The notes below the pieces were generated by a model. It was given only the letters and a program-made list of their open reading frames with translations, had not been told where the DNA came from and did not search any database. The position numbers and the translations under genes were made by a program. 50,460 bases of DNA from contig WVSO01000017.1 in assembly GCA_015689745.1 (NCBI GenBank), positions 1 to 50,460 on the forward strand. The letters run 5' to 3'. Source of the stretch: Rhodobacterales bacterium HKCCSP123 (GTDB lineage Bacteria; Pseudomonadota; Alphaproteobacteria; Rhodobacterales; Rhodobacteraceae). The number at the start of each line of letters is the position of its first letter. Positions within the stretch are counted from its first letter, which is position 1. Of the stretch, positions 1 to 7,384 are shown one piece after another.

Positions 1-164
1 AGCTTGAATCACGCAGCCCAGGAACCCTCAAGATGGTTTATGGGTCCTGACCCTAGACGCCGTAAACAGGGGTAAAGCCATACAGATTGATCAGTCATCC
101 AAGCGACCCATCGGCGCTAAAGTTGCGAAAGTAGCGCGTGTTCAGGAACTAGGGTGAGCACCCC

Positions 165-221
165 GTAGGGTGGGCTTCCGCCTCACCACCCGCGCGTCCG
201 TAGAGCGCAACCCCACCCTAC
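165..221. repeat. REP-like inverted pair (BIME) at the 3' end of the RAYT gene
   Basis: A GTAG-headed imperfect palindrome lies at 165-187: GTAGGGTGGGC, TTCC, then GCCTCACC. A related copy lies inverted at 201-221, reading GTAGGGTGGGG on the minus strand. A GTAG head followed by an imperfect hairpin is the known signature of REP elements recognised by RAYT proteins, and an inverted pair is the usual BIME layout. The TAG stop codon of the adjacent RAYT gene (218-220) is the TAG of the second copy's head. The 11-nt head of the first copy recurs exactly at 20382-20392. Membership of the REP class is inferred. Confidence 0.65.
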
Positions 222-859
222 ACCCCCAAATCCATCCCCGGCACATACCGCCCATCCCGATGCACCGACGACCACGGCCAATCCTCCGGCCGCGCGACGA
301 ACCCGTGTTTCACCGGGTTCCACCAGCAATACCGCAGAAACGCCCGGTATTCCGCCTCATCCCGAACGTGATGTTCCCAGAACCGCCGTTGCCACACCGC
401 CTGTTCGCGTTTGTCATGCCGTAGGCCGGGCTTCAGCCCGGCATATCTGCCCGACCGAACGACCGGGAGCTCCGTGGGGTAGTCGTATGCCGGCTGCAAA
501 CGAAATGTCGGTGATGCCGGCTGCGCCGACAATGCCGGTGATGCCGGGCTGAAGCCCGGCCTACATCCGGGAATATCCGTTTCGTATTTATCCCGCACCG
601 CCCGCGTGAACCGCGCCTTGATCGCCCCCCATCGCACCCCATACGCCCGGTCCCCCGGCGGCATCTGCCACACCGCATGCATGTGATCCGGCAACACCAC
701 CCACGCCTCGATCCCGAAGGGCCGCTCGGCCTTCGTCACCCGCACCGCCTCCCGCAACAGGCCCACCTCGCGCACCAGCACGTCCCCGCCCCGCGCGGCA
801 AGCGCGACGGTGAAGAAGACCATGGCCCCGGTCACGGGCGGGCGGCGGTAGACGGACAT
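218..859 (-). CDS. REP-associated tyrosine transposase (RAYT, HUH family) with an in-frame REP insertion
   Basis: Product of 213 aa related to TnpA_REP/RAYT single-strand nucleases that cut and join REP sequences. The HUH motif is visible as DHMH (His59, His61), and the C-terminal LRYCWWNPVKHG holds the probable catalytic Tyr177, followed by the family-typical PEDWPWSSVH. The start at 859 is chosen because family similarity begins at MSVYRRP; upstream in-frame sequence has no similarity and overlaps the next gene. Residues about 99-147 are low-complexity Pro/Ala/Ser sequence encoded by two inverted REP-like palindromes and the spacer between them, placed in the linker between the HUH and Tyr halves. 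The frame stays open. Whether the lengthened enzyme is active cannot be judged from sequence. The stop codon lies in another REP head. Confidence 0.8.
   Translation of the reverse strand: MSVYRRPPVTGAMVFFTVALAARGGDVLVREVGLLREAVRVTKAERPFGIEAWVVLPDHMHAVWQMPPGDRAYGVRWGAIKARFTRAVRDKYETDIPGCRPGFSPASPALSAQPASPTFRLQPAYDYPTELPVVRSGRYAGLKPGLRHDKREQAVWQRRFWEHHVRDEAEYRAFLRYCWWNPVKHGFVARPEDWPWSSVHRDGRYVPGMDLGV
421..444 (+). repeat. REP-like palindrome, copy 1, inside the RAYT gene
   Basis: This 24-nt element starts GTAGGCCGGGC and closes GCCCGGCAT around a TTCA centre, giving a 7-8 bp GC stem with the GTAG head typical of RAYT substrates. It is the exact reverse complement of 541-564. Confidence 0.75.
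541..564 (-). repeat. REP-like palindrome, copy 2 (inverted), inside the RAYT gene
   Basis: Exact 24-nt reverse complement of 421-444, separated from it by 96 nt that include a direct repeat of CGGTGATGCCGG (509-520 and 536-547). The whole block 421-564 is 144 nt, exactly 48 codons, so the RAYT reading frame is kept. Confidence 0.75.
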
Positions 860-893
860 GCCCCCACCCTCGCCCGAAACGGTTAACCGACCG

Positions 894-1169
894 TCATCGC
901 GCCCCGCGCACCGCCTCCGGGTGCTCCGCCAGGAACCCCCGCAGCAACGCAAACAACCGCTTCGCCTCGGCCACCTCGTCGGCATGCAGCGCCGCGCGGA
1001 TGTCATCACACAGCTTCCCCTGCAGCGCCTGCGGCCCGCCGTGCTCGTGCATCATCCGTTCGATCTCGGCCACCGCGGCTTCGTCGCTGATGTGGTCATG
1101 CGCCGCGATCTGCGCGATCTCGTCCCGCGTCAGGCTGCACATGTCTTCCATGTCCTCGAGCGATATCAT
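894..1169 (-). CDS. Small conserved Rhodobacterales protein, unknown function
   Basis: A 91-aa, probably cytosolic, helical and acidic protein with no signal peptide or membrane segment. Its opening (ISLEDMEDMCSLTRDEI) resembles a small family I recall from Rhodobacterales without known function. ATG at 1169 is preceded by a strong Shine-Dalgarno (GGAGGGGGG). Upstream on the same strand there is a TATCAT -10-like hexamer (1205-1210) and an FNR-type box centred at 1239.5, about 41.5 bp before the start point the hexamer predicts. That is class II activator geometry, so oxygen-responsive expression is likely. Function is not assignable. Confidence 0.75.
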   Translation of the reverse strand: MISLEDMEDMCSLTRDEIAQIAAHDHISDEAAVAEIERMMHEHGGPQALQGKLCDDIRAALHADEVAEAKRLFALLRGFLAEHPEAVRGAR

Positions 1170-1232
1170 GCTCCCCCCTCCATGCCCGATGTCATCATCT
1201 TGTCATGATACCACCGCAAGGGGATGCGCGGC

Positions 1233-1246
1233 TTGATCGGGGTCAA
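1233..1246. promoter_or_regulatory. FNR/FnrL-type box upstream of the 894-1169 gene
   Basis: TTGATCGGGGTCAA matches the FNR consensus TTGAT-N4-ATCAA with one mismatch and is a clean inverted repeat of TTGA/TCAA. Relative to the minus-strand gene it sits about 41.5 bp before the start point predicted by the TATCAT at 1205-1210. It could also serve a transcript leaving to the right. A direct repeat TACGGGA lies just beyond (1271-1277 and 1282-1288), spaced one helical turn. Confidence 0.6.
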
Positions 1247-1289
1247 ATCCGGCGCCGCTGCGACTGTAGTTACGGGATCACTACGGGAA

Positions 1290-1898
1290 CACGACGGGAT
1301 GCCTACGCCGGCTTTCCCTTCGCAGGCGCAGAAAAAAGCCCCCGTCGGACACCCCTCCGCAACCCCTTGGAGCGCCGCCCGGAATCACCCTTCTCCACCG
1401 GGTGATCCACGGTTTCCTCCACAAGAAATTTCCATGCTGCAGTGCTACGCGCTTGCCCGACTCGGGGGGCTTTTGTCACCGTCATCCTACCGCAAGGGGC
1501 AACCCGGGCGGGGCGCGACGGGCCCAGGAGCCGGCAGCGGAAAGACCCGCAGACATGATCCGCGGGACGGGATGCGAACTGGTGGGCGCCACGGGGCGGA
1601 ACCGGGAAATTGGTCCGAGGATCAAGGACTTGGGGAAGCGACCAGGCGTTCGGGTCGGGTAGCGCGCTGCATCGGCCCCTGTCTTCGGGCAGGGGGGATG
1701 CGGTGGCCCACGGGGGTCGGTCGCAAGACCGGAGACCGGGGGAAGGTGGACGGGGTCTTCGGGCCGCGGGCACCGGGAAAGGGTCGTCTCCGGACGGGCC
1801 GATCCTAAAGGGCGAGACGCCCCTCGGGGCGCCTGGTTCGAGAGAAGACGTCAGGCAATGCGAAGACCGCGTCCAAGCACCTGGCGTCTTCTTCTTTT
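1290..1898 (+). ncRNA. Candidate structured noncoding RNA in a gene-free region (1170-2142)
   Basis: No open frame between 1170 and 2142 looks like protein, yet the stretch carries an ordered series of hairpins. One is an extended stem at 1669-1701 capped by C(UUCG)G. Another is CGGTC-GCAA-GACCG at 1718-1731, then GGTC-TTCG-GGCC at 1754-1765, CGCCC-CTCG-GGGCG at 1818-1831, and weaker stems CGACC/GGTCG (1639-1657) and CCCGC/GCGGG (1546-1566). The series ends in a 14-bp terminator-like stem. I found no RNase P, tmRNA, SRP or group II intron signature. The start is a guess placed just after the FNR box, and only the terminator suggests plus orientation. The region may instead be untranscribed GC-rich spacer. 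Confidence 0.3.
1842..1898 (+). terminator. Long-stem terminator-like hairpin
   Basis: Bases 1842-1855 (GAGAAGACGTCAGG) pair with 1880-1893 over 14 bp, with one internal and one terminal G-U pair, around a 24-nt loop. A pyrimidine run CTTTTCC follows. The U-tract is short, so strength is uncertain. Confidence 0.5.
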
Positions 1899-2066
1899 CC
1901 GGGGAAGCGGGCGAGGCCGACCAAGCCAGCCCCGCCCAGACAATGCGACCGCGTCGTACGCACCTGTGCCGCAAGGGGTATGGGTGCTCTTGGTCGTTTG
2001 CAACCAGATATCGTGGTCGCCCCGCCGATCCCGCCCCGGTCTGGCAAAGCCGCAACAGGCCTGCGC

Positions 2067-2080
2067 TTGACCCGGATCAA
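2067..2080. promoter_or_regulatory. FNR/FnrL-type box upstream of the 2143 gene
   Basis: TTGACCCGGATCAA matches TTGAT-N4-ATCAA with one mismatch and the TTGAC-N4-ATCAA variant common in Rhodobacter FnrL sites. Its centre (2073.5) is 69.5 bp before the ATG at 2143. A class II start point would fall near 2115, although the -10 there (TAACCT) is weak. The cytochrome b561 gene follows 61 bp after the small gene, so both may be controlled together. Confidence 0.6.
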
Positions 2081-2142
2081 GGGGCGCGATGCCCAGACCT
2101 GCTAACCTGATGGGAAAACGCGTCCTTTCATCGGAGGCCGAG

Positions 2143-2322
2143 ATGCGCCTGTTCTTCCTGATCTTCTCCCTCGCTGCCACGGTCCTTGCCGGCATGGGCG
2201 TCACCGCCGCGCTCGCCGCAGGCCTCGCCGGGTGGCAGCCGATCGTGGGCTCCGCCGCCATCGGGGCGGTCCTGGCCATTCCCGCGGCCTGGATCGCGAC
2301 CGGGTGGATCAGGGCACTCTGA
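2143..2322 (+). CDS. Small two-TM membrane protein
   Basis: A 59-aa hydrophobic protein with two predicted transmembrane helices (about residues 2-24 and 33-52) joined by a short GWQP turn. The ATG at 2143 is chosen because CGGAGG sits 5 nt upstream and the hydrophobic helix begins at once; the longer frame to 2089 has no ribosome site. Similar short proteins occur in Rhodobacterales and are, as I recall, sometimes mislabelled CTP synthetase; nothing here resembles that enzyme. It sits between an FNR box and a cytochrome b561 gene, which hints at a membrane or respiratory role, but function is unknown. Confidence 0.7.
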   Translation: MRLFFLIFSLAATVLAGMGVTAALAAGLAGWQPIVGSAAIGAVLAIPAAWIATGWIRAL

Positions 2323-2383
2323 CCTCGCGCGGGGCGCGCGGGCATGCTAGGTTTCGCAAAGGTCCTGGTTCGGAGGGTGCGAG

Positions 2384-2875
2384 ATGAAAAATCCCAGTGG
2401 TTACAGCCGGATGCAGATCACCCTGCACTGGGTGGTCGTGGTGTTGGTGGCGCTACAATACCTCCTGCACGAAGGCATGTCGGACGCCTATGACGTGGCC
2501 GAGGAAACCGGCATCTACGCGCTGAGTACGCCCGTCATCGGCCATATCGCGGGCGGCGCGCTGATCCTGCTTCTCGCCTGCTGGCGGCTGATCCTGCGCA
2601 ACGACCGTGGCGTTCCCGCCGCGCCCGCGGGCGAGCCCGAGGTGTTCCGCCGCCTCTCGCATGTCGCGCATCTGGCCGTCTATGCCCTCCTGATCCTCCT
2701 GCCCGTCAGCGGCGCGCTCGCCTGGGGCGGGCAGATCGAGGCGGCCGGAGAGGCGCACGAGGCACTGAAGACGCTGTTCCTTCTCCTGATCCTCGCCCAT
2801 GTCGGTGCCGTCGCCGTGCATCAGCTGGTCTGGAAGACCGGGCTGATGAAGCGGATGATGCGGGCCCAGGACTAG
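2384..2875 (+). CDS. cybB: Cytochrome b561 family protein
   Basis: A 163-aa inner-membrane b-type cytochrome of the bacterial CybB family, which passes electrons between quinone pools and other carriers or scavenges superoxide. Four hydrophobic helices are visible (about 11-29, 50-70, 93-113, 131-150). The opening YSRMQITLHWVVV is the family signature, and membrane histidines His15, His54, His96, His139 and His146 include the expected haem ligands. GGAGGG precedes the ATG. The gene overlaps by 4 nt tail-to-tail with the hydrolase gene on the other strand. The physiological partner is not shown by context. Confidence 0.88.
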   Translation: MKNPSGYSRMQITLHWVVVVLVALQYLLHEGMSDAYDVAEETGIYALSTPVIGHIAGGALILLLACWRLILRNDRGVPAAPAGEPEVFRRLSHVAHLAVYALLILLPVSGALAWGGQIEAAGEAHEALKTLFLLLILAHVGAVAVHQLVWKTGLMKRMMRAQD

Positions 2876-3627
2876 CCGAAGAAGGCCGCGACGGAGGCCT
2901 CGAACTCGCGCGGGCGGTCGGCATGAAGCCAATGACCCGCGCCGGGAATCTTGGCGAATTTCGCGTTCGGGAACAGGGCCTTGATCGCCGGGCGGTCCTC
3001 TCGTCCGACGTAGTCCGACTCTGCCCCGGCCAGGAAGAGCGCGGGCCCCTCGAAGCTGCCGCCGAGATCCGGCCAGCCCAGGATCAGGGGCATGTCCCGC
3101 TCGAGCACGTCGAGGTTCAGCCGCCAGCGCTTCCCCTTCACGTCCAGCGATTGCAGCAGGAAGGCGCGGACGCCAGGCTCGGCCACATGGGCGGCCAGTT
3201 GCCGGTCGGCATCCCCGCGCGTCTCGATCCGGGACAGGTCGATCTCGCGCATGGCATCGACGAGGTGCTGCTGCGTGTGGCCATAGGCGACCGGCGCGAT
3301 ATCGGCGACGATCAGGCGGCGCACGACGGCCGGAGTGGTCAGGGCCAGGGCCATGGCCGCCTTGCCACCCATCGAATGCCCCAGCACGTCCGCCTGTCCG
3401 CCGTGGGCGGCGATGACCTCGGCCAGGTCGGCGGCAAGATCGGGATACCCATGCGCGCCCTTCCAGGGGCTTTCACCGTGGTTGCGCATGTCGACCGTGA
3501 GAACGCGGCGCGTTGCCGAGAGCCGCTTGGCGATGACGCCCCAGTTGCGGGCCGAGCCGAAGAGGCCATGGGCGATCAGGATGGGCGGTTGGGCGGTGTC
3601 CTCGCCCTGCACGACGGTGTTCAGCAT
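2872..3627 (-). CDS. Alpha/beta-fold hydrolase (YbfF-like esterase)
   Basis: A 251-aa cytosolic hydrolase. The oxyanion segment HGLFGSARNW (20-29), nucleophile elbow GHSMGG (Ser85) and the catalytic-histidine segment GAGHWLHADRP (His232) are all in place. VDMRNHGES (45-53) is typical of the YbfF/esterase branch, whose members hydrolyse short acyl esters including acyl-CoA analogues. Length is normal (about 250-260). It is convergent with cybB (4-nt overlap) and divergent from the membrane protein gene at 3741. The natural substrate is unknown. Confidence 0.85.
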   Translation of the reverse strand: MLNTVVQGEDTAQPPILIAHGLFGSARNWGVIAKRLSATRRVLTVDMRNHGESPWKGAHGYPDLAADLAEVIAAHGGQADVLGHSMGGKAAMALALTTPAVVRRLIVADIAPVAYGHTQQHLVDAMREIDLSRIETRGDADRQLAAHVAEPGVRAFLLQSLDVKGKRWRLNLDVLERDMPLILGWPDLGGSFEGPALFLAGAESDYVGREDRPAIKALFPNAKFAKIPGAGHWLHADRPREFEASVAAFFG

Positions 3628-3740
3628 GGCCAGAGAGATAGGCGAGCGCGGGCGGGAAAGGCCAGCGGAAACCGCGGGCTTGAGCCAAGGCCCGGCGCTG
3701 CCGTATCTTTTCGGCGTTCCGGCTTTGGGGGGCCGATTCC

Positions 3741-4112
3741 ATGACAGGCGACGCAGTGAACGCGGTAAAGGACGAGTTGCGCGAGATGATCGCCGAACGG
3801 CTCAACGTGCGCGCCCGCAGCTTCGAAGGCGCCGTGCGCCGTGCCGGCCGGCTTCTTCCGGCACAGGCGCGCCGCGCCGCGGCCGAGATCGCCGCCTGCG
3901 AGGCGCGTCTCGCCCACCCGAAGCTGGCCGCGAAAACCGACCCCGCCGTGATCACCCGCGCGGCGGCCACGATCCGCGACGTGCTGAGCCGTTACAGGCC
4001 GGGCGCACGCGCGGCGCGTGACCGGTCCTTCCTCATGGCCGAGATCGGGTTCAAGCTGGCCGCGCTCATCGGCCTGGGCCTCGTCTTCCTGCATTGGCAG
4101 ACCGGGGTCTGA
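3741..4112 (+). CDS. Hypothetical protein with C-terminal membrane anchor
   Basis: A 123-aa protein. Residues 1-98 are basic and helical with many Arg/Ala (MIAERLNVRARSFEGAVRRAGRLLP), and residues about 101-117 form one transmembrane segment (FKLAALIGLGLVFLHW). The soluble part is therefore a cytosolic helical domain tethered to the inner membrane. Similar short proteins occur in Rhodobacterales, but I do not recognise a named family. It starts just after the divergent hydrolase gene and ends 10 nt before the convergent pirin gene. Confidence 0.7.
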   Translation: MTGDAVNAVKDELREMIAERLNVRARSFEGAVRRAGRLLPAQARRAAAEIAACEARLAHPKLAAKTDPAVITRAAATIRDVLSRYRPGARAARDRSFLMAEIGFKLAALIGLGLVFLHWQTGV

Positions 4113-4121
4113 GCCCGGCCG

Positions 4122-5033
4122 CTAGTGCGCGGGCTTGATGAAGGTCCCGTTCCGGAGATCGCGCATCGCCTGCTGCAGTTCGGCCTGCGTGTTCATGACG
4201 ATGGGCCCGTGCCAGGCGACGGGTTCCTCGATGGGCGCGCCGGAGATCAGGAGGAAGCGCACCCCATCGGGTCCGGCCTGAACCGTCACCTCGTCGCCGG
4301 TGCCGAACCGGATCAGCGTGCGGTCACCGGAGAGGTCGCGGATGTTGACCTCACGGCCCATCACCTCTTTTTCCAGCAGCACCCCCTGCGGCGCCGAGGC
4401 GTCGGAGAAGGCGCCGCCCCCCTGGAAGACATAGGCGAAGGCGCGGCGGTAGGTGTCGATGCGGAAGGTCTTCTTCACGCCCGCGGGCACGGTCACGTCA
4501 AGGTATTGCGGATCGGCGGCGATGCCGTCCACCGGCCCGCGCTTGCCCCAGAACTCGCCCGTGATGACGCGGACATGGGTGCCGTCGTCGTCGGTCACCT
4601 CGGGAATGTCTGCGCCCGCGATGTCCTGGTAGCGGGGCGCGGTCATCTTCTGGCTGCCGGGCAGGTTCCCCCAAAGCTGGAAGCCGTGCATCTGCCCCCT
4701 TGCGTTCCCGAGCGGCATCTCCTGGTGCAGGATGCCGGAGCCCGCGGTCATCCATTGCACCGAGCCCGCCCCGAGACGGCCGGTATTGCCCAGGCTGTCG
4801 GAATGCTCGACCGTGCCTTCGAGCACGTATGTGATCGTCTCGATCCCGCGGTGGGGGTGCCAGGGAAAGCCCTTCTTGTAGAACATCGGGTCGTCGTTGC
4901 GGAAATCGTCGAACAGGAGAAACGGGTCGAGTTCCGTCGGGTCCTGGAACCCGAAGGCGCGGTGCAGGTGGACGCCCGCCCCCTCCATCGTGGGCTGGGC
5001 GCGACGGGTTTCGATAACGGGACGGATGGACAT
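4122..5033 (-). CDS. Pirin family protein (bicupin)
   Basis: A 303-aa protein with two cupin domains. The N-terminal domain carries the metal site: His59 and His61 in PWHPHRGIETITYVLEG, then His103 and Glu105 in GSGILHQEMP. Bacterial pirins with these ligands bind iron; some are quercetinases, others have unproven roles. The C-terminal half (from about 175) is the pirin_C cupin. ATG at 5033 is chosen because AAGAGG lies upstream and family similarity begins at MSIRPV; 35 further codons to 5138 are unrelated. The substrate is unknown. Confidence 0.88.
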   Translation of the reverse strand: MSIRPVIETRRAQPTMEGAGVHLHRAFGFQDPTELDPFLLFDDFRNDDPMFYKKGFPWHPHRGIETITYVLEGTVEHSDSLGNTGRLGAGSVQWMTAGSGILHQEMPLGNARGQMHGFQLWGNLPGSQKMTAPRYQDIAGADIPEVTDDDGTHVRVITGEFWGKRGPVDGIAADPQYLDVTVPAGVKKTFRIDTYRRAFAYVFQGGGAFSDASAPQGVLLEKEVMGREVNIRDLSGDRTLIRFGTGDEVTVQAGPDGVRFLLISGAPIEEPVAWHGPIVMNTQAELQQAMRDLRNGTFIKPAH

Positions 5034-5182
5034 GGGCGCGGCCTCCTCTTGGCTATGGCGGAGATGTAGCGGAGGCGGCGTGAACCGCAATGCCGGGCAG
5101 ATCACGGCGTCTGTGCGCCGGTGCAGAGGTCTCGCCAAGGCGGGCGCGACAGGGTAAGGGGCGGCGAGGCGGAGCGAGGCAC

Positions 5183-5710
5183 ATGGCGAAGCGCAAGACC
5201 ACCGACCCGGACGAGGTGCTGGCCACCATCGACCCGCACCCGATCCGGCGCGGCTTCACCACGGGCGTGGTTGGGGTGCTGGGCACGCTCCTGATCTATC
5301 TCGCGGCGACACATCCGCCCGCTGACCTCGCCTGGCTCGCGTTCCTCGTTGCGATGGGGCTTGGCGCGCTCTACCTGTCGTGGCGGGTCTGGACAGCGAC
5401 GGCGGTCACGCTGGAACTGACACGCAGCGCGCTGCGCGAGCGTGATGGAGCGCAGCGTGTCCTTTTCACCCTCGACGAGGTCGACAGCGTCGATCGCTCC
5501 ATCTTTGCCTTCAAGCCCGCCGGCGGATTCCTGGTGCGGCTCAAGGCCCCGACGACGCGCGGGCGGGTCTATGCACCGGCCCTCTGGTGGCGGGCGCGCA
5601 GGCGCGTGGCCGTCGGCGGTGCCACGGCCAATGCACAGGCCAAGAGCGTCGCGGACCTGATCAAGGTCATGCAAGCCGAGCGCGACGGAGAGCTGCCGAA
5701 GCAGCCCTGA
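5183..5710 (+). CDS. Hypothetical two-TM membrane protein
   Basis: A 175-aa protein. Residues 1-23 are polar, two adjacent transmembrane helices span about 24-42 and 46-67, and the remaining ~105 residues form a soluble domain likely on the cytoplasmic side, with alternating hydrophobics that suggest beta structure (AVTLELTRSALRERDG, RVLFTLDEVDSVDRS). That layout resembles bacterial PH-domain-like membrane proteins, a suggestion only. The start at 5183 fits a purine-rich GGCGGAGCGAGG upstream. It is convergent with the dehydrogenase gene 4 nt away. Confidence 0.7.
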   Translation: MAKRKTTDPDEVLATIDPHPIRRGFTTGVVGVLGTLLIYLAATHPPADLAWLAFLVAMGLGALYLSWRVWTATAVTLELTRSALRERDGAQRVLFTLDEVDSVDRSIFAFKPAGGFLVRLKAPTTRGRVYAPALWWRARRRVAVGGATANAQAKSVADLIKVMQAERDGELPKQP

Positions 5711-5714
5711 CCCG

Positions 5715-7148
5715 TCAGATCCCCTTGGCCTTGTAGGCCGCCGCCACCCTGTCGATGCTGACCAGGAACGCGGCTGTTCGCAGGTCGGATACGTCTTCCC
5801 GGCCATGCCAGACCTCGCGCATCGACTGGTAGGCGGCGCGCATCGTGTCGTCGAGACCCGAGCGGACAAGCTCCAGTTCGCCGGCACCACGCAGGTATTT
5901 CTGCTTGAAGTCGGGGCTGAGGGTCCAGCCGACCCCACTGTCCGCCGAGAGCCGTTCCAGTTCATCGACGATCAGCTGATGACGCGCCTCTTCCTGGCGG
6001 CGCTGCATGCGCCCGAACCGGATGTGGCTGAGGTTCTTGACCCATTCGAAGTAGGAGACCGTCACGCCACCCGCGTTCGCGTAAAGGTCGGGGATGATGA
6101 CCGCGCCCTTGTGGCGGAGGATCTCGTCGGCGCCCGCCGTCACCGGGCCGTTCGCGGCCTCGATGATCAGGGGCACCTTGATCTCGGCGGCGTTCTGCAT
6201 GTTGATCACCCCCTCGAGCGCCGCGGGGATGAGGATATCGGCCTCGGCTTCGAGCAGCCGGGCGCCCTCGGGGTAATAGGTGCCGAAGGGGCAGTCCTTC
6301 ACCCCACCGTGCCGCACGATCCAGTCTCGAAGGCCCGCGATGTCGAGTCCCTCGGGGTTCTCGACCGCGCCGTCCCGCTCGATCACATGGGTGATCCTGC
6401 AGCCATCCTCCGTGCTCAGGAAGAGGGCCGCGTGATAGCCCACGTTGCCGAGGCCCTGCACGATCACCCGCTTGCCATCGAGCGTGCCGGACAGGTTGGC
6501 CTTGGCCACGTCGTCGGGGTGGCGAAAAAACTCCTGCAAGGCGTATTGCACGCCACGCCCGGTAGCCTCGACCCGCCCCTGGATGCCGCCGGCGTGGGGC
6601 GGTTTGCCGGTCACGCAGGCGCGGGCGTTGATGTCGGTGGTGTTCATGCGGGCGTATTGGTCGGCGATGATCGCCATCTCGCGCTCGCTCGTGCCCATGT
6701 CGGGGGCGGGCACGTTCTGCGCGGGGTGGATCAGGTCGCGCTTGATCAGCTCATAGGCGAACCGGCGGGTGATCTTCTCCAGTTCGTCCTCGTCCCAATG
6801 GCGCGGGTCGATGCAGAGCCCGCCCTTCGAGCCGCCGAAGGGCGCCTCGACCAGGGCGCATTTGTAGGTCATCAGCGCGGCGAGCGCCTCGACCTCGTCC
6901 TGGTTGACGGAGGGCGCGTAGCGGATGCCGCCCTTGACCGGCTCCATGTGTTCGGAATGGACGGACCGATAGCCGGTGAACGTGTGGATCTCTCCCCTCA
7001 ACCGGACGCCAAATCGCACGGTGTAGGTCGCGTTGCAGACGCGGATCTTGTCCTCGAGCCCCGGCGGCAGGCGCATCAGCGCGGCGGCCCGGTTGAACAT
7101 CAGATCGACAGACTGGCGAAAGCTGGGTTCACCCGTCACGGCGTTCAT
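5715..7148 (-). CDS. gdhA: Glutamate dehydrogenase (Glu/Leu/Phe/Val dehydrogenase family)
   Basis: A 477-aa cytosolic enzyme interconverting glutamate and 2-oxoglutarate plus ammonia. The substrate site motif PFGGSKGGL (103-111) gives catalytic Lys108, the KGGIRY segment (72-77) binds substrate, and the Rossmann motif GLGNVG is present in the C-terminal domain. The long variable end and NAD-type fold suggest the catabolic or dual-cofactor branch, but cofactor choice is not certain. ATG at 7148 has AGAGGAA upstream; 11 codons further upstream are in frame but unsupported. It is divergent from the Tad-like genes across a 236-bp spacer. Confidence 0.88.
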   Translation of the reverse strand: MNAVTGEPSFRQSVDLMFNRAAALMRLPPGLEDKIRVCNATYTVRFGVRLRGEIHTFTGYRSVHSEHMEPVKGGIRYAPSVNQDEVEALAALMTYKCALVEAPFGGSKGGLCIDPRHWDEDELEKITRRFAYELIKRDLIHPAQNVPAPDMGTSEREMAIIADQYARMNTTDINARACVTGKPPHAGGIQGRVEATGRGVQYALQEFFRHPDDVAKANLSGTLDGKRVIVQGLGNVGYHAALFLSTEDGCRITHVIERDGAVENPEGLDIAGLRDWIVRHGGVKDCPFGTYYPEGARLLEAEADILIPAALEGVINMQNAAEIKVPLIIEAANGPVTAGADEILRHKGAVIIPDLYANAGGVTVSYFEWVKNLSHIRFGRMQRRQEEARHQLIVDELERLSADSGVGWTLSPDFKQKYLRGAGELELVRSGLDDTMRAAYQSMREVWHGREDVSDLRTAAFLVSIDRVAAAYKAKGI

Positions 7149-7314
7149 GTGCGGTTCCTCTCGTTGTCGCGGACCGTGCATCCGGCCCGCCAGATCGCCC
7201 TCAGGAGGGCATAGTCACCCCCCGCGATGCAACCCGTGCATAGTGCATGGATCTGTTAATGATCGATGAATTTCGCGATTGGAGCGTCGTACCGCCTCAT
7301 TTTCGCCTTGCTGT

Positions 7315-7325
7315 GGTGTGACACC
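7315..7325. promoter_or_regulatory. Perfect 11-bp palindrome in the gdhA/tad divergent spacer
   Basis: GGTGT-G-ACACC lies 60 bp before the vWA gene start and about 170 bp before gdhA. It is a possible operator with no assigned regulator. Confidence 0.35.
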
Positions 7326-7384
7326 GACCGCCGGAGTTGTGTGCCTGTATCGGTGCAGTGTCTTTACGAGTCGGAGTTGAGTAC

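Noticed and set aside
1-164. Left edge sequence before the REP pair
   Set aside because: No gene, RNA or repeat could be supported; one TTGAT half-site at 87-91 is not enough for an FNR box.
1501-1900. RNase P RNA, SRP RNA or group II intron as the identity of the hairpin region
   Set aside because: The conserved RNase P GAGGAAAGTCC block, the SRP apical motif and a group II domain V were not found on either strand.
1993-2001. GCAAACGAC on the minus strand, similar to the first codons of alphaproteobacterial tmRNA tag peptides (AND...)
   Set aside because: No in-frame continuation to the expected tag ending, no stop codon, no tRNA-like domain nearby; probably chance.
1303-2055. 250-aa minus-strand open frame in the noncoding region
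   Set aside because: Composition is Pro/Arg/Ser-rich, with no family resemblance or ribosome site; it lies across strong hairpins and overlaps other equally open frames.
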